From contig NZ_JAETZZ010000006.1 in assembly GCF_022627325.1 (NCBI RefSeq), forward strand, positions 1 to 64,000: a stretch of 64,000 bases of DNA. The letters are read 5' to 3'. Positions within the stretch are counted from its first letter, which is position 1. Each line of letters opens with the position of its first letter. Below, in pieces: positions 16,095-31,022 of the stretch. The translations under genes and the position numbers were made by a program. Under the pieces are notes generated by a model, which had not been told where the DNA came from, searched no databases, and saw only the letters and a list, made by a program, of their open reading frames with translations. Source of the stretch: Pseudomonas putida (GTDB taxonomy: Bacteria; Pseudomonadota; Gammaproteobacteria; Pseudomonadales; Pseudomonadaceae).

Positions 16095-16873
16095 TGAAAA
16101 AGTTGATTGCAGTATTTTTGCTGGCAGTGATGCCTGCCTTTACCTTTGCTGCCGGATCGGGGCTGGAGCTGGACAAAGTCGATATCGACCTGACGGACAA
16201 GGCTGCGATGCAGGATGGTGCGCGCACTTTCGCCAACTATTGCATGGGTTGCCACAGCGCCAAGTTCCAGCGTTACGAGCGCGTAGCCGATGACTTGGGA
16301 ATACCCCATGAGCTGATGCTCGAGAAACTGGTGTTCACCGGGGCCAAGATCGGCGACCACATGAACATCGGCATGAAGCCCGATGATGCCAAGACCTGGT
16401 TCGGTGCTGCGCCGCCTGACCTGACCCTGGTTGCCCGGGTGCGGGGTACCGATTGGCTGTACACCTACCTGCGCAGCTTCTATGAGGACAAATCGCGGCC
16501 TTATGGGGTCAACAACAAGGTATTCCCGAATGTCGGCATGCCCAATGTGCTGGTCGGGCTGCAGGGTAACCAGGTGATCGGGTGCAAGCAGGTGCAGAGG
16601 GTGGTCGATGGCAAGAAGCAATTCGACCCCTTGACCGGCAGCCCTTTGACCCATGAAGCGTGTGACCAGCTGACCATCACGCCGAATTCCGGTACCCTGA
16701 CGCCTGAGCAGTTCGACGAGAAGGTCAAGAACCTGGTGACCTTCCTGGCCTATTCGGCCAACCCGGTCAAACTGGAAAGCCAGCGCATCGGCACCTATGT
16801 GTTGCTGTACCTGGCCTTCTTCTTCGTGTTCGCCTACTTGCTCAAGCGCGAATACTGGAAGGACGTGCACTGA
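16094..16873 (+). CDS. petC: cytochrome c1
   Basis: A 259-aa periplasm-facing, membrane-anchored c-type cytochrome. A signal peptide (MKKLIAVFLLAVMPAFTFA) is followed by the heme-binding motif CMGCH at residues 50-54, the sixth-ligand Met region (FPNVGMPNVLVG) and a C-terminal anchor (GTYVLLYLAFFFVFAYLL) ending KREYWKDVH. It completes the three-gene bc1 operon, which ends at the hairpin at 16898. Confidence 0.97.
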   Translation: MKKLIAVFLLAVMPAFTFAAGSGLELDKVDIDLTDKAAMQDGARTFANYCMGCHSAKFQRYERVADDLGIPHELMLEKLVFTGAKIGDHMNIGMKPDDAKTWFGAAPPDLTLVARVRGTDWLYTYLRSFYEDKSRPYGVNNKVFPNVGMPNVLVGLQGNQVIGCKQVQRVVDGKKQFDPLTGSPLTHEACDQLTITPNSGTLTPEQFDEKVKNLVTFLAYSANPVKLESQRIGTYVLLYLAFFFVFAYLLKREYWKDVH

Positions 16874-16894
16874 TCACGCAGTAGTTTCTGGTAG

Positions 16895-17617
<723 letters not shown>

Positions 17618-17627
17618 GGAGCCGTTG

Positions 17628-18059
17628 ATGAACTCCAGTCGCCCCTATCTGGTTCGAGCACTGTACGAGTGGATCGTCGACAACGATTGCACGCCCCATA
17701 TGCTGGTCAATGCCGAATACCCGGCAGTCCAGGTGCCGCAAGGTTTCGCCAGTGACGGCCAGATCGTCCTGAACATCTCCCCAAGTGCCGTGCGCAGCCT
17801 GCACATGGACAACGATGCGGTGAGCTTCGAAGGGCGCTTCGGTGGTGTTGCCCACTCGTTGTTCGTGCCGGTCGGCGCAATTCTGGGCATCTATGCCCGC
17901 GAGAACGGCCAAGGCATGGTCTTCGAGCTGGAGCCTCCGTTGATGGACGGTGAAGAGCCGGAAGATGAGGGTGTCGAGCCGGACGACGACGGCCCGCCGG
18001 AAGGGGGTGGCCAGCCGCCGCGTCCGTCTGGTCGGCCGAGCCTGAAGGTGGTCAAGTAA
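17628..18059 (+). CDS. sspB: ClpXP protease specificity-enhancing factor SspB
   Basis: A 143-aa adaptor that delivers ssrA-tagged proteins to ClpXP. The N-terminal ~110 residues are the substrate-binding domain (RPYLVRALYEWIVDNDCTPH). A disordered acidic/Pro-rich linker follows, and the last residues (RPSLKVVK) match the ClpX-binding tail. AAGGAG lies at the sspA stop, about eight bases before the ATG. Linker length and tail fit the family. Confidence 0.96.
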   Translation: MNSSRPYLVRALYEWIVDNDCTPHMLVNAEYPAVQVPQGFASDGQIVLNISPSAVRSLHMDNDAVSFEGRFGGVAHSLFVPVGAILGIYARENGQGMVFELEPPLMDGEEPEDEGVEPDDDGPPEGGGQPPRPSGRPSLKVVK

Positions 18060-18061
18060 CG

Positions 18062-18096
18062 AAAAAAGGCGATCCGTCAGGGTCGCCTTTTTCTTT
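18062..18096. terminator. bidirectional terminator
   Basis: AAAAAGGCGA and TCGCCTTTTT flank a 10-base loop between the convergent sspB and lipoprotein genes; A and T runs on each side allow termination both ways. Confidence 0.9.
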
Positions 18097-18111
18097 GCTG
18101 CGCGGTGACGG

Positions 18112-18330
18112 TTACAGGTCGCTGATGGTGCGGATCTGGTCACGGTTAACGCGGGTCTGTTTACCGTCGAGCTGCTGGAATTCGTAGAAGCCGGACTCCT
18201 GATCGAACGTCGGCTCGTCAACGGTCTGGAACTCGCGACCGTCGTTCAGGGTAATCAGGCTAGGGGTGGAGCAGCCGGCCAGGGTGGCGAAGGCGCCGAT
18301 CAGTAGGGCGGGCAGCAGAAGCTTTTTCAT
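18112..18330 (-). CDS. small YgdI/YgdR-type lipoprotein (DUF903)
   Basis: A 72-aa outer-membrane lipoprotein. The signal MKKLLLPALLIGAFATLAGC gives Cys20 as the lipid anchor. The mature part holds the DUF903 pattern (ITLNDGREFQTVDEPTFDQESGFYEF cited as residues 26-51, then DGKQTRVNRDQI), an SH3-like beta fold. The function of the family is poorly known. It is separated from dolP by about 80 bases and may be transcribed from its own promoter. Confidence 0.9.
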   Translation of the reverse strand: MKKLLLPALLIGAFATLAGCSTPSLITLNDGREFQTVDEPTFDQESGFYEFQQLDGKQTRVNRDQIRTISDL

Positions 18331-18409
18331 ACGGTGTTTCCTGAAGTTGCGAAGGTAGAGCGATCAGGTTGCCTGTACCAGCGCCCAAGGGCCGGTGCAG
18401 GCAAGGGTG

Positions 18410-19587
<1,178 letters not shown>

Positions 19588-19664
19588 TTAAGTGGGGCGG
19601 TGGCCTTTGCTACACGCAACAGGGACCAGCCCGCGAAACATAGAGCAATAAAAGGGGAGTGGGT

Positions 19665-20036
19665 TCAGCATTCGAAGGCGTTTTTCAGCCATTGAAGCGG
19701 CCTGCCTGCGTGGTGGCTACCCTGCAAGGCGACAACATCGAAGCGGCACGGGTGGTTGGCCCAGCAAGACTCCTTCAGCAGAAAAAGGCTGGCGGCATGC
19801 ACCAGTCGCTTCTGCTTGCGCCCGTCGATACTGCCGAGGGCGCCACCGAAGCCCGCGTGCAACCGATAGCGGACTTCGACGAATACTACTGTATCGGTGT
19901 CGAGCATGACCAGATCAAGCTCGCCACCTTTGCATCGCCAATTACGCGTCAGCAGTTGCAGGCCTTGCCCTTGAAGAAATTCAAGGGCTTGGTTTTCTGC
20001 GGCATGGCCGGCGCTGGTTGGCGATGCGTGGGGCAT
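19665..20036 (-). CDS. yraN: YraN-family UPF0102 nuclease-fold protein
   Basis: A 123-aa protein with a restriction-endonuclease-like fold. The expected elements GHAAENQALEFL, GGELDLVM and FVEVRYR give the E-x(n)-D-ExK-like pattern, but the usual ExK lysine is Arg (VEVRYR). Its biochemical role is not settled. Its ATG shares one base with the lpoA stop (TGATG), so the two are translationally coupled. Confidence 0.92.
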   Translation of the reverse strand: MPHASPTSAGHAAENQALEFLQGQGLQLLTRNWRCKGGELDLVMLDTDTVVFVEVRYRLHAGFGGALGSIDGRKQKRLVHAASLFLLKESCWANHPCRFDVVALQGSHHAGRPLQWLKNAFEC

Positions 20037-21853
20037 CAGCGGAGGGTATCGGGCAGGCGCTTGACCTGGCCGCCAGAGAATTCAGCCCACGGCAGCTGGC
20101 GCTCGATGCGCTGGCTGGCGTTCATGCTCAGGCTGCCCGACAGGCCCTGCACACGGTTGTCCGGCAGCGCTTTGAGCTGGCCCAGGCGGGGCGCCAGGCT
20201 ATAGGCGTCTACACCCATGGCATACAGCCGGCCCAGGCTGCCAGCGGCTTGTGGCCACTGCTGGACCACCTGCTGACGCAGGCTGTTGGTGGTGTCGAGC
20301 AGCCACGGGGTTTCGCAGAAACGGATGCCGTTCATGTCCTTGTACTGGTTGACGTCACCGCTGGCGCTGTACAGGTTCGAGGTGGCGTAGACCGGAACGT
20401 CGCCAGCGTACTGGAAGTTCAGGGTTGGCTTGATCTGCTGCGCCTGTTGCGGGGTCGAGGCGAGGAAGATGAAGTCGATGTCCTGGCGGCGCGAGGGTTG
20501 CGCAGCAATGGTGCCGCCCACGGTGCTCTGCAGGCTCTGTGCGCGGCCTTCGCTCTGGCGCAGTTGGAACAGATTGGCGATCTGTTGGGCCAGGGCAACT
20601 GGCTGGGCGATGCGTTCGGCGGCGAGGATGGTGCCGCCATTGCCTTCCCAATCCTGGCGGAACGCGGCAAGCACGCGGTCGCCCCATTCACCGCTCGGCA
20701 CCAGGGCCACCGCGCGAACCATGCCATCGGCGCGGGCGCGGCGCGACACTTCGCGGGCTTCGTCCTCAGCAGCCAGGCCGAACTGGAAAAGTTGTGGCGG
20801 GGCGGTCTGGCCGGCGTCAGCGTAATTCAGGGCGAGGGTGGTGATGGGCAGCTGGGCATTGGCGGCCAGTTTCTTGACCAGTGCTTTTTCCAGCGGGCCG
20901 ACTACCAGTTGCACGCCATCGGCCTGGGCCTGGCGATAGAAGTCATCCAGCGAGCCGATGCGTGAGCTGTCATACACCTGTACGGCCGGCGCTTGCTGGC
21001 CCGCCTGCTGGGCCTGGAAGTGCGCGGCCATGAAGCCGTCACGCAGGGCGCGGGCGACACCGGCAAGCGGGCCTTCCTGTGGTAGCAGCAGGCCGATCTT
21101 GGTCAGCGGCTGGCTTGCCAGCTCCTTGAGCTTGACCAAGGCCGATGGCAGCTGCAGTGCCGCGGGATGGTCTGGGTGTTGCTGGCGCCAGGTCTCGATC
21201 GCGGCCTGCTGCTGCTCCAGCGTGCCTGCGCTTTTCACGGCCAGGGCCAGGCGGGTCCAGCCGACCAGGGTCTGGTCGCCAGCGGGCTGCTGCAGTTGCT
21301 CTGCCGGCAGCGAGGCGACCAAGGCCCAGATCGCGTCATTGTTGGCGGCGGCAGCCTGGCCGCTGAGCAGTGGGGCCAGCATCACGCGCTGTTGCGCAGC
21401 GGCCAGGGCTTGACCGTCGGCTTCCAGGGCGGCGGCGTGGACGCTATACGTGCGCACCTGCTGCTCTGCCGGCAATTGGCCGAGGTGCTGCAGGCTAGGG
21501 TGCGACAAGGCGCTGAGGGCGGCTTTGGGCTGGTTGCGGCTCATGGCCAGTTCGGCGCCCAGTGTGGCGGCGAAGATCTGCTGGGCAGGCTTGAGCGTAT
21601 CCATGGGGACCTGCTCGAGAATGCGTGCCGCGCGCGGGTAGTCCTTCTGCTTGTATGCCAGGTCGGCAGCGCTCAGGCGCAGCAGGGCGGCATCTTCGGC
21701 AGACGTGCTGGCCGCCGCTTTTTCGAGCAGTTGCTCGATGCTGGCGTCCGGCGTGCGTGGCAGCTCTCCGAGGCTGGATGAGGGCGAGCTGGCGCAGGCT
21801 GCCAGCAAGGCAGCGAGGCAGAGGGCTGTGAGCAGCCGCAGGCAAGCGATCAT
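20036..21853 (-). CDS. lpoA: penicillin-binding protein activator LpoA
   Basis: A 605-aa outer-membrane lipoprotein with the signal ending ALLAAC (Cys20). The N-terminal half (about 30-250) is an alpha-helical TPR-like region; the C-terminal half (about 255-605) is a periplasmic-binding-protein-like domain (KIGLLLPQEGPLAGVARALRDGF cited as residues 256-278, VVGPLEKALVKKL, DFIFLASTPQQAQQI). It stimulates the bifunctional peptidoglycan synthase PBP1a-type enzymes across the periplasm. It is divergent from rsmI. Confidence 0.93.
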   Translation of the reverse strand: MIACLRLLTALCLAALLAACASSPSSSLGELPRTPDASIEQLLEKAAASTSAEDAALLRLSAADLAYKQKDYPRAARILEQVPMDTLKPAQQIFAATLGAELAMSRNQPKAALSALSHPSLQHLGQLPAEQQVRTYSVHAAALEADGQALAAAQQRVMLAPLLSGQAAAANNDAIWALVASLPAEQLQQPAGDQTLVGWTRLALAVKSAGTLEQQQAAIETWRQQHPDHPAALQLPSALVKLKELASQPLTKIGLLLPQEGPLAGVARALRDGFMAAHFQAQQAGQQAPAVQVYDSSRIGSLDDFYRQAQADGVQLVVGPLEKALVKKLAANAQLPITTLALNYADAGQTAPPQLFQFGLAAEDEAREVSRRARADGMVRAVALVPSGEWGDRVLAAFRQDWEGNGGTILAAERIAQPVALAQQIANLFQLRQSEGRAQSLQSTVGGTIAAQPSRRQDIDFIFLASTPQQAQQIKPTLNFQYAGDVPVYATSNLYSASGDVNQYKDMNGIRFCETPWLLDTTNSLRQQVVQQWPQAAGSLGRLYAMGVDAYSLAPRLGQLKALPDNRVQGLSGSLSMNASQRIERQLPWAEFSGGQVKRLPDTLR

Positions 21854-22040
21854 GTAAAGGTCCTGTTACTCGATCAAGTTGGCCGGCAATTGTACCCAAG
21901 CGTTGGCCGGGGCGCGATGTTGCTGAACGCGAACCTTCACTATAGGTGTACCTGAGGTGGCTGCTGGTGAAGTTCTTTGCGCCCTGTTACCGGCGCTCGG
22001 GCTACAATGGCGCCTTTGATCCGAAAGGCAGGTGTGCGCA

Positions 22041-22916
22041 GTGACTGATGTGGCAGGGGCTTCGAAATCCACCGTGGGGACGCTGTACGTGGTCGCGACC
22101 CCCATTGGCAACCTCGACGACATGAGCGCCAGGGCGTTGAAGGTGTTGGCTAACGTCGCCCTGATCGCCGCCGAGGACACCCGGCACTCGATCCGCCTGC
22201 TGCAGCATTTCGGCATCGATACGCCGCTGGCAGCCTGTCACGAGCACAATGAACGGGACGAAGGCGGGCGTTTCATCACCAAGCTTCTGGCCGGTGAAGA
22301 TGTGGCGCTGGTTTCCGATGCCGGTACGCCATTGATTTCCGACCCTGGTTACCACCTGGTGCGCCAGGCGCGAGCCGCCGGCGTCGATGTGGTGCCTGTG
22401 CCTGGCGCCTGTGCGCTGATTGCCGCGCTTTCGGCGGCCGGGCTGCCCTCTGATCGGTTCATTTTCGAAGGCTTCCTCCCCGCCAAAAGCGCAGGCCGCC
22501 GTGCCCGGCTCGAACAGGTGAAGGAAGAGCCGCGTACGTTGATTTTCTACGAGGCGCCCCATCGCATTCTTGAGTGTCTGGAGGACATGGCGCTGGTGTT
22601 CGGTGCCGAGCGCCCGGCGTTGCTCGCGCGTGAGCTGACCAAAACCTTCGAGACCCTCAAAGGCTTGCCGCTCGGGGAGCTGCGCGAGTTCGTGGCGGGT
22701 GACAGTAACCAGCAGCGCGGCGAGTGCGTGGTGTTGGTCGGTGGCTGGAGTGCGCCGGAGGGTGAGGCGGCGATCAGCGTCCAGGCGCAGCGTGTACTGG
22801 ACCTGCTTTTGGCCGAATTGCCGCTCAAGCGTGCGGCGGCCCTGGCGGCGGAGATAACCGGCGTGCGCAAGAACCTGTTGTATCAGGCGGCACTGGAAAA
22901 GCAGAAAGCGCAGTAG
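22041..22916 (+). CDS. rsmI: 16S rRNA (cytidine-1402-2'-O)-methyltransferase
   Basis: A 291-aa SAM-dependent tetrapyrrole-methylase-fold enzyme that methylates C1402 in the ribosomal decoding centre. Family signatures are [47 protein letters not shown] and [21 protein letters not shown] 22041 is preferred: AAAGGCAGG precedes it at about nine bases, while the in-frame GTG at 22032 sits directly on that site. It is divergent from lpoA and followed by rnpB. Confidence 0.95.
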   Translation: MTDVAGASKSTVGTLYVVATPIGNLDDMSARALKVLANVALIAAEDTRHSIRLLQHFGIDTPLAACHEHNERDEGGRFITKLLAGEDVALVSDAGTPLISDPGYHLVRQARAAGVDVVPVPGACALIAALSAAGLPSDRFIFEGFLPAKSAGRRARLEQVKEEPRTLIFYEAPHRILECLEDMALVFGAERPALLARELTKTFETLKGLPLGELREFVAGDSNQQRGECVVLVGGWSAPEGEAAISVQAQRVLDLLLAELPLKRAAALAAEITGVRKNLLYQAALEKQKAQ

Positions 22917-22982
22917 TGGCGCTTTGATATAATTGCGGTATTGCTTGTTCTTGAGCGCAGCTGCCGTTAACCTTGGCGCCGG

Positions 22983-23356
22983 AGAGTCGATCGGACAGTC
23001 GCTGCCCGCTTTGGTTCCGCAACTTTTGTTGCGTAACGGCGGGGGGAGGAAAGTCCGGGCTCCATAGGGCAGAGTGCCAGGTAACGCCTGGGAGGCGCGA
23101 GCCTACGGAAAGTGCCACAGAAAATAACCGCCTAAGCACTTCGGTGCCGGTAAGGGTGAAAAGGTGCGGTAAGAGCGCACCGCACGTCTGGCAACAGTTC
23201 GTGGCTAGGTAAACCCCACTCGGAGCAAGACCAAATAGGGTTCCATCAGGCGTGGCCCGCGTCGGAACCGGGTAGGTTGCTAGAGGCGTCCAGTGATGGC
23301 CGTCGTAGAGGAATGACTGTCCTCGACAAAACCCGGCTTACAGATCGACTCTCCAC
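22983..23356 (+). ncRNA. rnpB: RNase P RNA (class A)
   Basis: The catalytic RNA that trims tRNA 5' ends. The 5' end AGAGTCGATCGGACAGTC pairs with the 3' end GATCGACTCT (P1). The conserved core is seen in GAGGAAAGTCCGGGCTCC (about 23046-23063), ACAGAAAATAACCGCC, GGTAAGGGTGAAAAGGTGCG, AGGTAAACCCCACT and the 3' segment GATGGCCGTCGTAGAGGAAT to ACAAAACCCGGCTTACAG. Length about 374 nt suits a gammaproteobacterial class A RNA. A TATAAT at 22928-22933 lies upstream, but the exact promoter is unclear. Confidence 0.97.
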
Positions 23357-23559
23357 CTCTCCTCCCTTCTGCTTGATCGATGGCAGAGCGCGTTTGTAAT
23401 ACCGAAAAGATCTTACTCTTCATAAATCACTTTAAGTTCAAACGGTATCCGTTTGAGTGGGTTTGATTTTTCACGTTTTTTTTTACCCTCTGTAGTCCTT
23501 CCTCCTTCCTTTATTGAGCTAAATCTCGGTCCTGTAAGGGTTTTCCCTATGAACGCGCC
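23357..23559. other. AT-rich non-coding spacer between rnpB and the mraZ promoter
   Basis: This stretch has no credible gene on either strand. It contains a TCAAACGGTATCCGTTTGAG inverted repeat (arms CAAACGG/CCGTTTG, about 23438-23456) followed by T-rich DNA, including a run of nine T residues after CACG, which could serve as the rnpB terminator. Confidence 0.5.
23438..23483 (+). terminator. candidate terminator downstream of rnpB
   Basis: Arms TCAAACGG and CCGTTTGA around TAT form a stable stem, and T-rich sequence follows (GTTTGATTTTTC, then a long T-run). It lies about 80 bases after the RNase P RNA 3' end. Confidence 0.5.
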
Positions 23560-23589
23560 TTGACGGTGCAGCGGACGGATTCCTATAGT
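23560..23589 (+). promoter_or_regulatory. sigma-70 promoter of the division/cell-wall cluster
   Basis: TTGACG (23560-23565), an 18-base spacer and TATAGT (23584-23589). Transcription would start near 23596, at the edge of the MraZ boxes. It is the obvious promoter for mraZ and the long downstream operon. Confidence 0.75.
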
Positions 23590-23597
23590 GTGCGCAA

Positions 23598-23637
23598 GTG
23601 GCAGAAAGTGGGATGAAGTGGGTTTTCTGGCACAAAA
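23598..23637 (+). promoter_or_regulatory. MraZ operator: 10-bp-spaced direct repeats
   Basis: Four consecutive 10-base units read GTGGCAGAAA, GTGGGATGAA, GTGGGTTTTC and TGGCACAAAA (the last with T-G-G in phase one base earlier). MraZ is known to bind direct TGGG-type repeats with 10-bp spacing upstream of its own gene and to repress the cluster. Position just after the promoter fits repression. Confidence 0.8.
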
Positions 23638-23664
23638 AAGCTACCATTGTGGGGAATCGCAGCC

Positions 23665-24120
23665 GTGTTCCGCGGAGCCAACGCCGTCAGCCTCGATGCC
23701 AAGGGCCGTCTCGCCATGCCGAGCCGGTACCGTGACGAGCTCGATTCGCGTTGCCATGGTCAGCTGATCGTGACCATCGACGCCGTCGACCCCTGCTTGT
23801 GCGTTTACCCCCTCGATGAGTGGGAACAGATTGAAGCCAAGTTGCGTGCCTTGCCGTCGTTGCGTGAGGAAAACCGCCGCCTGCAGCGTTTGCTGATCGG
23901 TAATGCGGTTGACCTGGAGCTCGACGGCAGTGGCCGTTTCCTGGTACCGCCCCGCCTGCGGGAGTACGCCAAGCTGGACAAGAAGGCGATGCTGGTGGGG
24001 CAGCTGAACAAATTCCAGCTGTGGGATGAGGATGCCTGGAACGCAGTTTCGGCAGCCGACCTTGCAGCTATCCAACAACCGGGCGCCATGCCCGACGATT
24101 TACGTGACCTGATCCTGTGA
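23665..24120 (+). CDS. mraZ: transcriptional regulator MraZ
   Basis: A 151-aa protein with two AbrB-like swapped-hairpin repeats: [25 protein letters not shown] (cited as residues 2-26) and [22 protein letters not shown]. Each has the DxxGR signature used in DNA binding. GTG 23665 gives the canonical N-terminus MFRG and has GGGGA about nine bases upstream; an upstream in-frame TTG is less likely. It overlaps rsmH by four bases. It likely represses the cluster through the boxes at 23598-23637. Confidence 0.95.
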   Translation: MFRGANAVSLDAKGRLAMPSRYRDELDSRCHGQLIVTIDAVDPCLCVYPLDEWEQIEAKLRALPSLREENRRLQRLLIGNAVDLELDGSGRFLVPPRLREYAKLDKKAMLVGQLNKFQLWDEDAWNAVSAADLAAIQQPGAMPDDLRDLIL

Positions 24121-25060
24121 CCATAGATAGCGGCTTCAACCACATCACCGTCCTGCTCGACGAAGCTGTCGAGGCATTGGCCCTGCGCGCCGACGGTTGC
24201 TATCTCGACGGCACCTTCGGCCGCGGCGGGCACAGCCGTCTGATCCTCAGCAAGCTCGGGCCGGATGGTCGGCTGCTGGGCTTCGACAAAGATCCTCAAG
24301 CGATTGCCACGGGGCAAGCGCTGGCGGCCGAAGACGGCCGCTTTGTCATTGTGCAGCGCAGTTTTGCCGAACTGGGCGCTGAAGTGGCCGAGCGAGGCCT
24401 GGCTGGCAAGGTCAGCGGTATCCTGCTCGATCTGGGCGTGTCCTCGCCCCAGCTGGACGACCCCGAGCGGGGCTTCAGTTTCCTCAATGACGGCCCGCTG
24501 GATATGCGCATGAACCCCGACCAGGGCATCAGCGCTGCCGAGTTCATCGCCACCGCGCCGGTCGAGGAAATTGCCCGCGTGTTCAAAGAGTATGGCGAGG
24601 AGCGTTTTGCCGGCCGCATGGCGCGCGCCGTGGTAGAGCGCCGCGAAAAGCAGCCGTTCACCCGGACTGCGGACCTGGCCGAAGTGCTCAAGGTCGCCAA
24701 CCCTGCCTGGGAAAAGGGCAAGAACCCGGCAACCCGTGCCTTCCAGGGCCTGCGCATTCACGTCAACAACGAACTGGGCGATCTTGAGGCCGGCCTTGAG
24801 GCTGCACTCGAGGCGCTGGAAGTCGGCGGCCGTCTGGCGGTGATCAGCTTCCATTCGCTGGAAGACCGTATCGTCAAGCTGTTCATGCGCAAACTGGTCA
24901 AGGGTGAAGCGGACAACCTGCCGCGCAACCTGCCGGTTCAGCACAAGGCCTTCGAGCCGAAAATCCGTCTGATCGGCAAGGCTCAGTTTGCTTCCGAAGC
25001 CGAGCTCAAGGCCAACCCGCGGTCGCGCAGCGCCGTGATGCGGGTGGCGGAGAAGCTTCG

Positions 25061-25064
<4 letters not shown>
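24117..25064 (+). CDS. rsmH: 16S rRNA (cytosine-1402-N4)-methyltransferase
   Basis: A 315-aa SAM-dependent methyltransferase (MraW). Motifs: [56 protein letters not shown] (cited as residues 101-121), and [15 protein letters not shown]. It modifies the same rRNA base as RsmI, encoded about 1.2 kb upstream, so both enzymes for m4Cm1402 are in this window. The start is GTG 24117, overlapping the mraZ stop; the stop overlaps the ftsL start. Confidence 0.96.
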
Positions 25065-28566
<3,502 letters not shown>

Positions 28567-28574
<8 letters not shown>

Positions 28575-29934
28575 GCCCATGACACTCAGCCAGCTGACCG
28601 CAGCGCTGAGCGCTCGCCTGGTCGGCGCCGACGCCAGCTTCAGCGGTGTCAGCATCGACAGCCGCAGCGTCGGCGCCGGGCAGTTGTTCGTCGCCCTGGT
28701 GGGGCCGCGTTTCGACGGCCACGACTACCTGGCCGATGTGCAGGCCAAGGGCGCCGTGGCAGCGCTGGTGGAGCGTGAAGTGGCCGATGTCGACTTGCCG
28801 CAGCTGGTGGTTGCCGACGGCCGTCTGGCCCTTGGCCAGCTCGGTGCGCTGAACCGTGCCAGCTACGACAAGCCGGTGGTCGCCATCACCGGCTCCAGTG
28901 GCAAGACCACGGTCAAAGAGATGCTTGCCTGCATCCTGCGTACCCGTGGCCCTGTTCATGCCACCCGTGGCAACCTGAACAACGACCTGGGTGCACCGCT
29001 GACCCTACTGGAAATTGCCCCCCAACACAGCGCCGCCGTCATCGAGCTGGGCGCTTCGCGCATTGGCGAGATCCGCTACACCGTGGGCCTCACCCAGCCA
29101 CAGGTAGTCATCATCAACAATGCCGGTACAGCCCACGTCGGCGAGTTCGGCGGGCCAGAGAAGATCGTTGAAGCCAAGGGCGAGATTCTCGAAGGGCTGG
29201 GCGAGGGCGGCACTGCCATCCTCAATCTGGACGACAAGGCCTTTGCCATCTGGAAGGCGCGCGCGGGTGCCCACAAGGTCATCAGTTTTGCCCGCAGCGA
29301 CGCCCGCGCCGACTTCCATGCCACCGACATCGGTCGCGACGCGCGGGGTTGCCCGTCGTTCACACTGCACGGCGCCGGTGCATCGGTGGCCGTGCAGCTC
29401 AATGTGCTCGGTGAGCATAACGTCAGCAACGCCCTGGCCGCTGCCGCCGCCGCGCATGCCGTTGGTCTGACCCTGAGCGGCATTGCCGCGGGCCTTAACG
29501 CCATGCAGCCGGTCAAGGGCCGTACCGTGGCGCAAATCGCCCCGAGTGGCGTGCGCGTGATCGATGACAGTTACAACGCAAATCCCACCTCGATGTGCGC
29601 GGCCATTGATATACTCGCCGGCTTTTCCGGGCGCACCGTTCTGGTGCTGGGGGATATCGGCGAGCTGGGGCAGTGGGCGCAAGAAGGTCACCATCAGGTG
29701 GGCGATTACGCTCGCGGCAAGGTCGATGCCCTGTATGCAGTGGGTACCAACATGACACATGCGGTCAAGGCGTTCGGCGCCAATGGCCGTCATTTCGCAA
29801 CTCAAGCTGAGCTGATCGAGGCCGTTCGCGCCGAAACTGCCAGCAATACCACTATCTTGATCAAGGGCTCGCGCAGCGCTGCGATGGAAAACGTCGTGGC
29901 TGCACTGTGCGGTGCCAGCGGGGAGAAACATTAA
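28567..29934 (+). CDS. murF: UDP-MurNAc-tripeptide:D-Ala-D-Ala ligase
   Basis: A 455-aa Mur ligase completing the UDP-MurNAc-pentapeptide. The P-loop is [15 protein letters not shown]; the central and C-terminal Mur domains follow ([26 protein letters not shown]). The start at 28567 has GGGAGG six bases upstream and overlaps murE by eight bases; the stop shares one base with mraY. Confidence 0.96.
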
Positions 29935-31016
29935 TGCTGCTGCTGTTGGCTGAGTATCTGCAACAGTTCCACAAAGGCTTCGCGGTCTTCCAGTACCTGT
30001 CCCTGCGCGGGATCCTTGGCGTACTGACCGCGCTGTCGCTGGCGCTGTGGCTGGGCCCGTGGATGATCCGTACCCTGCAGATCCGCCAGATCGGTCAGGC
30101 CGTCCGTAATGACGGCCCGCAATCGCACTTGTCCAAATCCGGCACGCCAACCATGGGTGGTGCCTTGATCCTGTCTGCCATTGGCATCAGCACCCTGCTG
30201 TGGGCCGACCTGTCCAATCGCTATGTGTGGACGGTACTGATCGTCACGCTGCTGTTCGGCGCCATCGGCTGGGTCGACGACTACCGCAAGGTGATCGAAA
30301 AAAACTCGCGCGGCCTGCCTAGCCGCTGGAAGTACTTCTGGCAGTCGGTGTTCGGCCTGACGGCGGCGATCTTCCTGTACCAGACGGCTCCCACCACTGT
30401 CGAAACCACCCTGATCGTGCCATTCCTCAAGGATGTCACCATCCCGCTGGGCATCGGCTTCGTCATCCTGACCTACTTCGTCATCGTCGGCTCCAGCAAT
30501 GCGGTCAACCTGACCGATGGCCTCGATGGCCTGGCGATCATGCCGACGGTAATGGTCGGTGGTGCGCTGGGCATCTTCTGCTACCTGTCGGGTAACGTGA
30601 AGTTCGCTGAGTACTTGCTCATTCCTTATGTACCGGGCTCGGGTGAACTCATCGTGTTCTGCGGCGCGCTGATCGGCGCCGGCCTGGGCTTCCTGTGGTT
30701 CAACACCTATCCGGCCCAGGTGTTCATGGGCGACGTCGGTGCGCTGGCGCTGGGCGCCGCGCTGGGCACCATCGCCGTGATCGTGCGCCAGGAAATCGTG
30801 CTGTTCATCATGGGCGGCATCTTCGTGATGGAAACCCTGTCGGTGGTGATCCAGGTCGCCTCCTTCAAGCTGACCGGCAAGCGCGTGTTCCGTATGGCAC
30901 CGATTCACCACCATTTTGAACTCAAGGGCTGGCCTGAGCCGCGGGTGATTGTCCGTTTCTGGATCATCACCGTGATTCTGGTGCTGATCGGCCTTGCAAC
31001 CCTGAAACTGAGGTAG
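29934..31016 (+). CDS. mraY: phospho-MurNAc-pentapeptide translocase MraY
   Basis: A 360-aa integral membrane enzyme with about ten helices that makes lipid I from UDP-MurNAc-pentapeptide and undecaprenyl phosphate. Active-site acidic motifs are [21 protein letters not shown] and [12 protein letters not shown], and the HHH signature [12 protein letters not shown] is near the C-terminus. ATG 29934 gives the usual 360-aa length and overlaps the murF stop codon. Confidence 0.97.
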   Translation: MLLLLAEYLQQFHKGFAVFQYLSLRGILGVLTALSLALWLGPWMIRTLQIRQIGQAVRNDGPQSHLSKSGTPTMGGALILSAIGISTLLWADLSNRYVWTVLIVTLLFGAIGWVDDYRKVIEKNSRGLPSRWKYFWQSVFGLTAAIFLYQTAPTTVETTLIVPFLKDVTIPLGIGFVILTYFVIVGSSNAVNLTDGLDGLAIMPTVMVGGALGIFCYLSGNVKFAEYLLIPYVPGSGELIVFCGALIGAGLGFLWFNTYPAQVFMGDVGALALGAALGTIAVIVRQEIVLFIMGGIFVMETLSVVIQVASFKLTGKRVFRMAPIHHHFELKGWPEPRVIVRFWIITVILVLIGLATLKLR

Positions 31017-31022
31017 ACGAGC

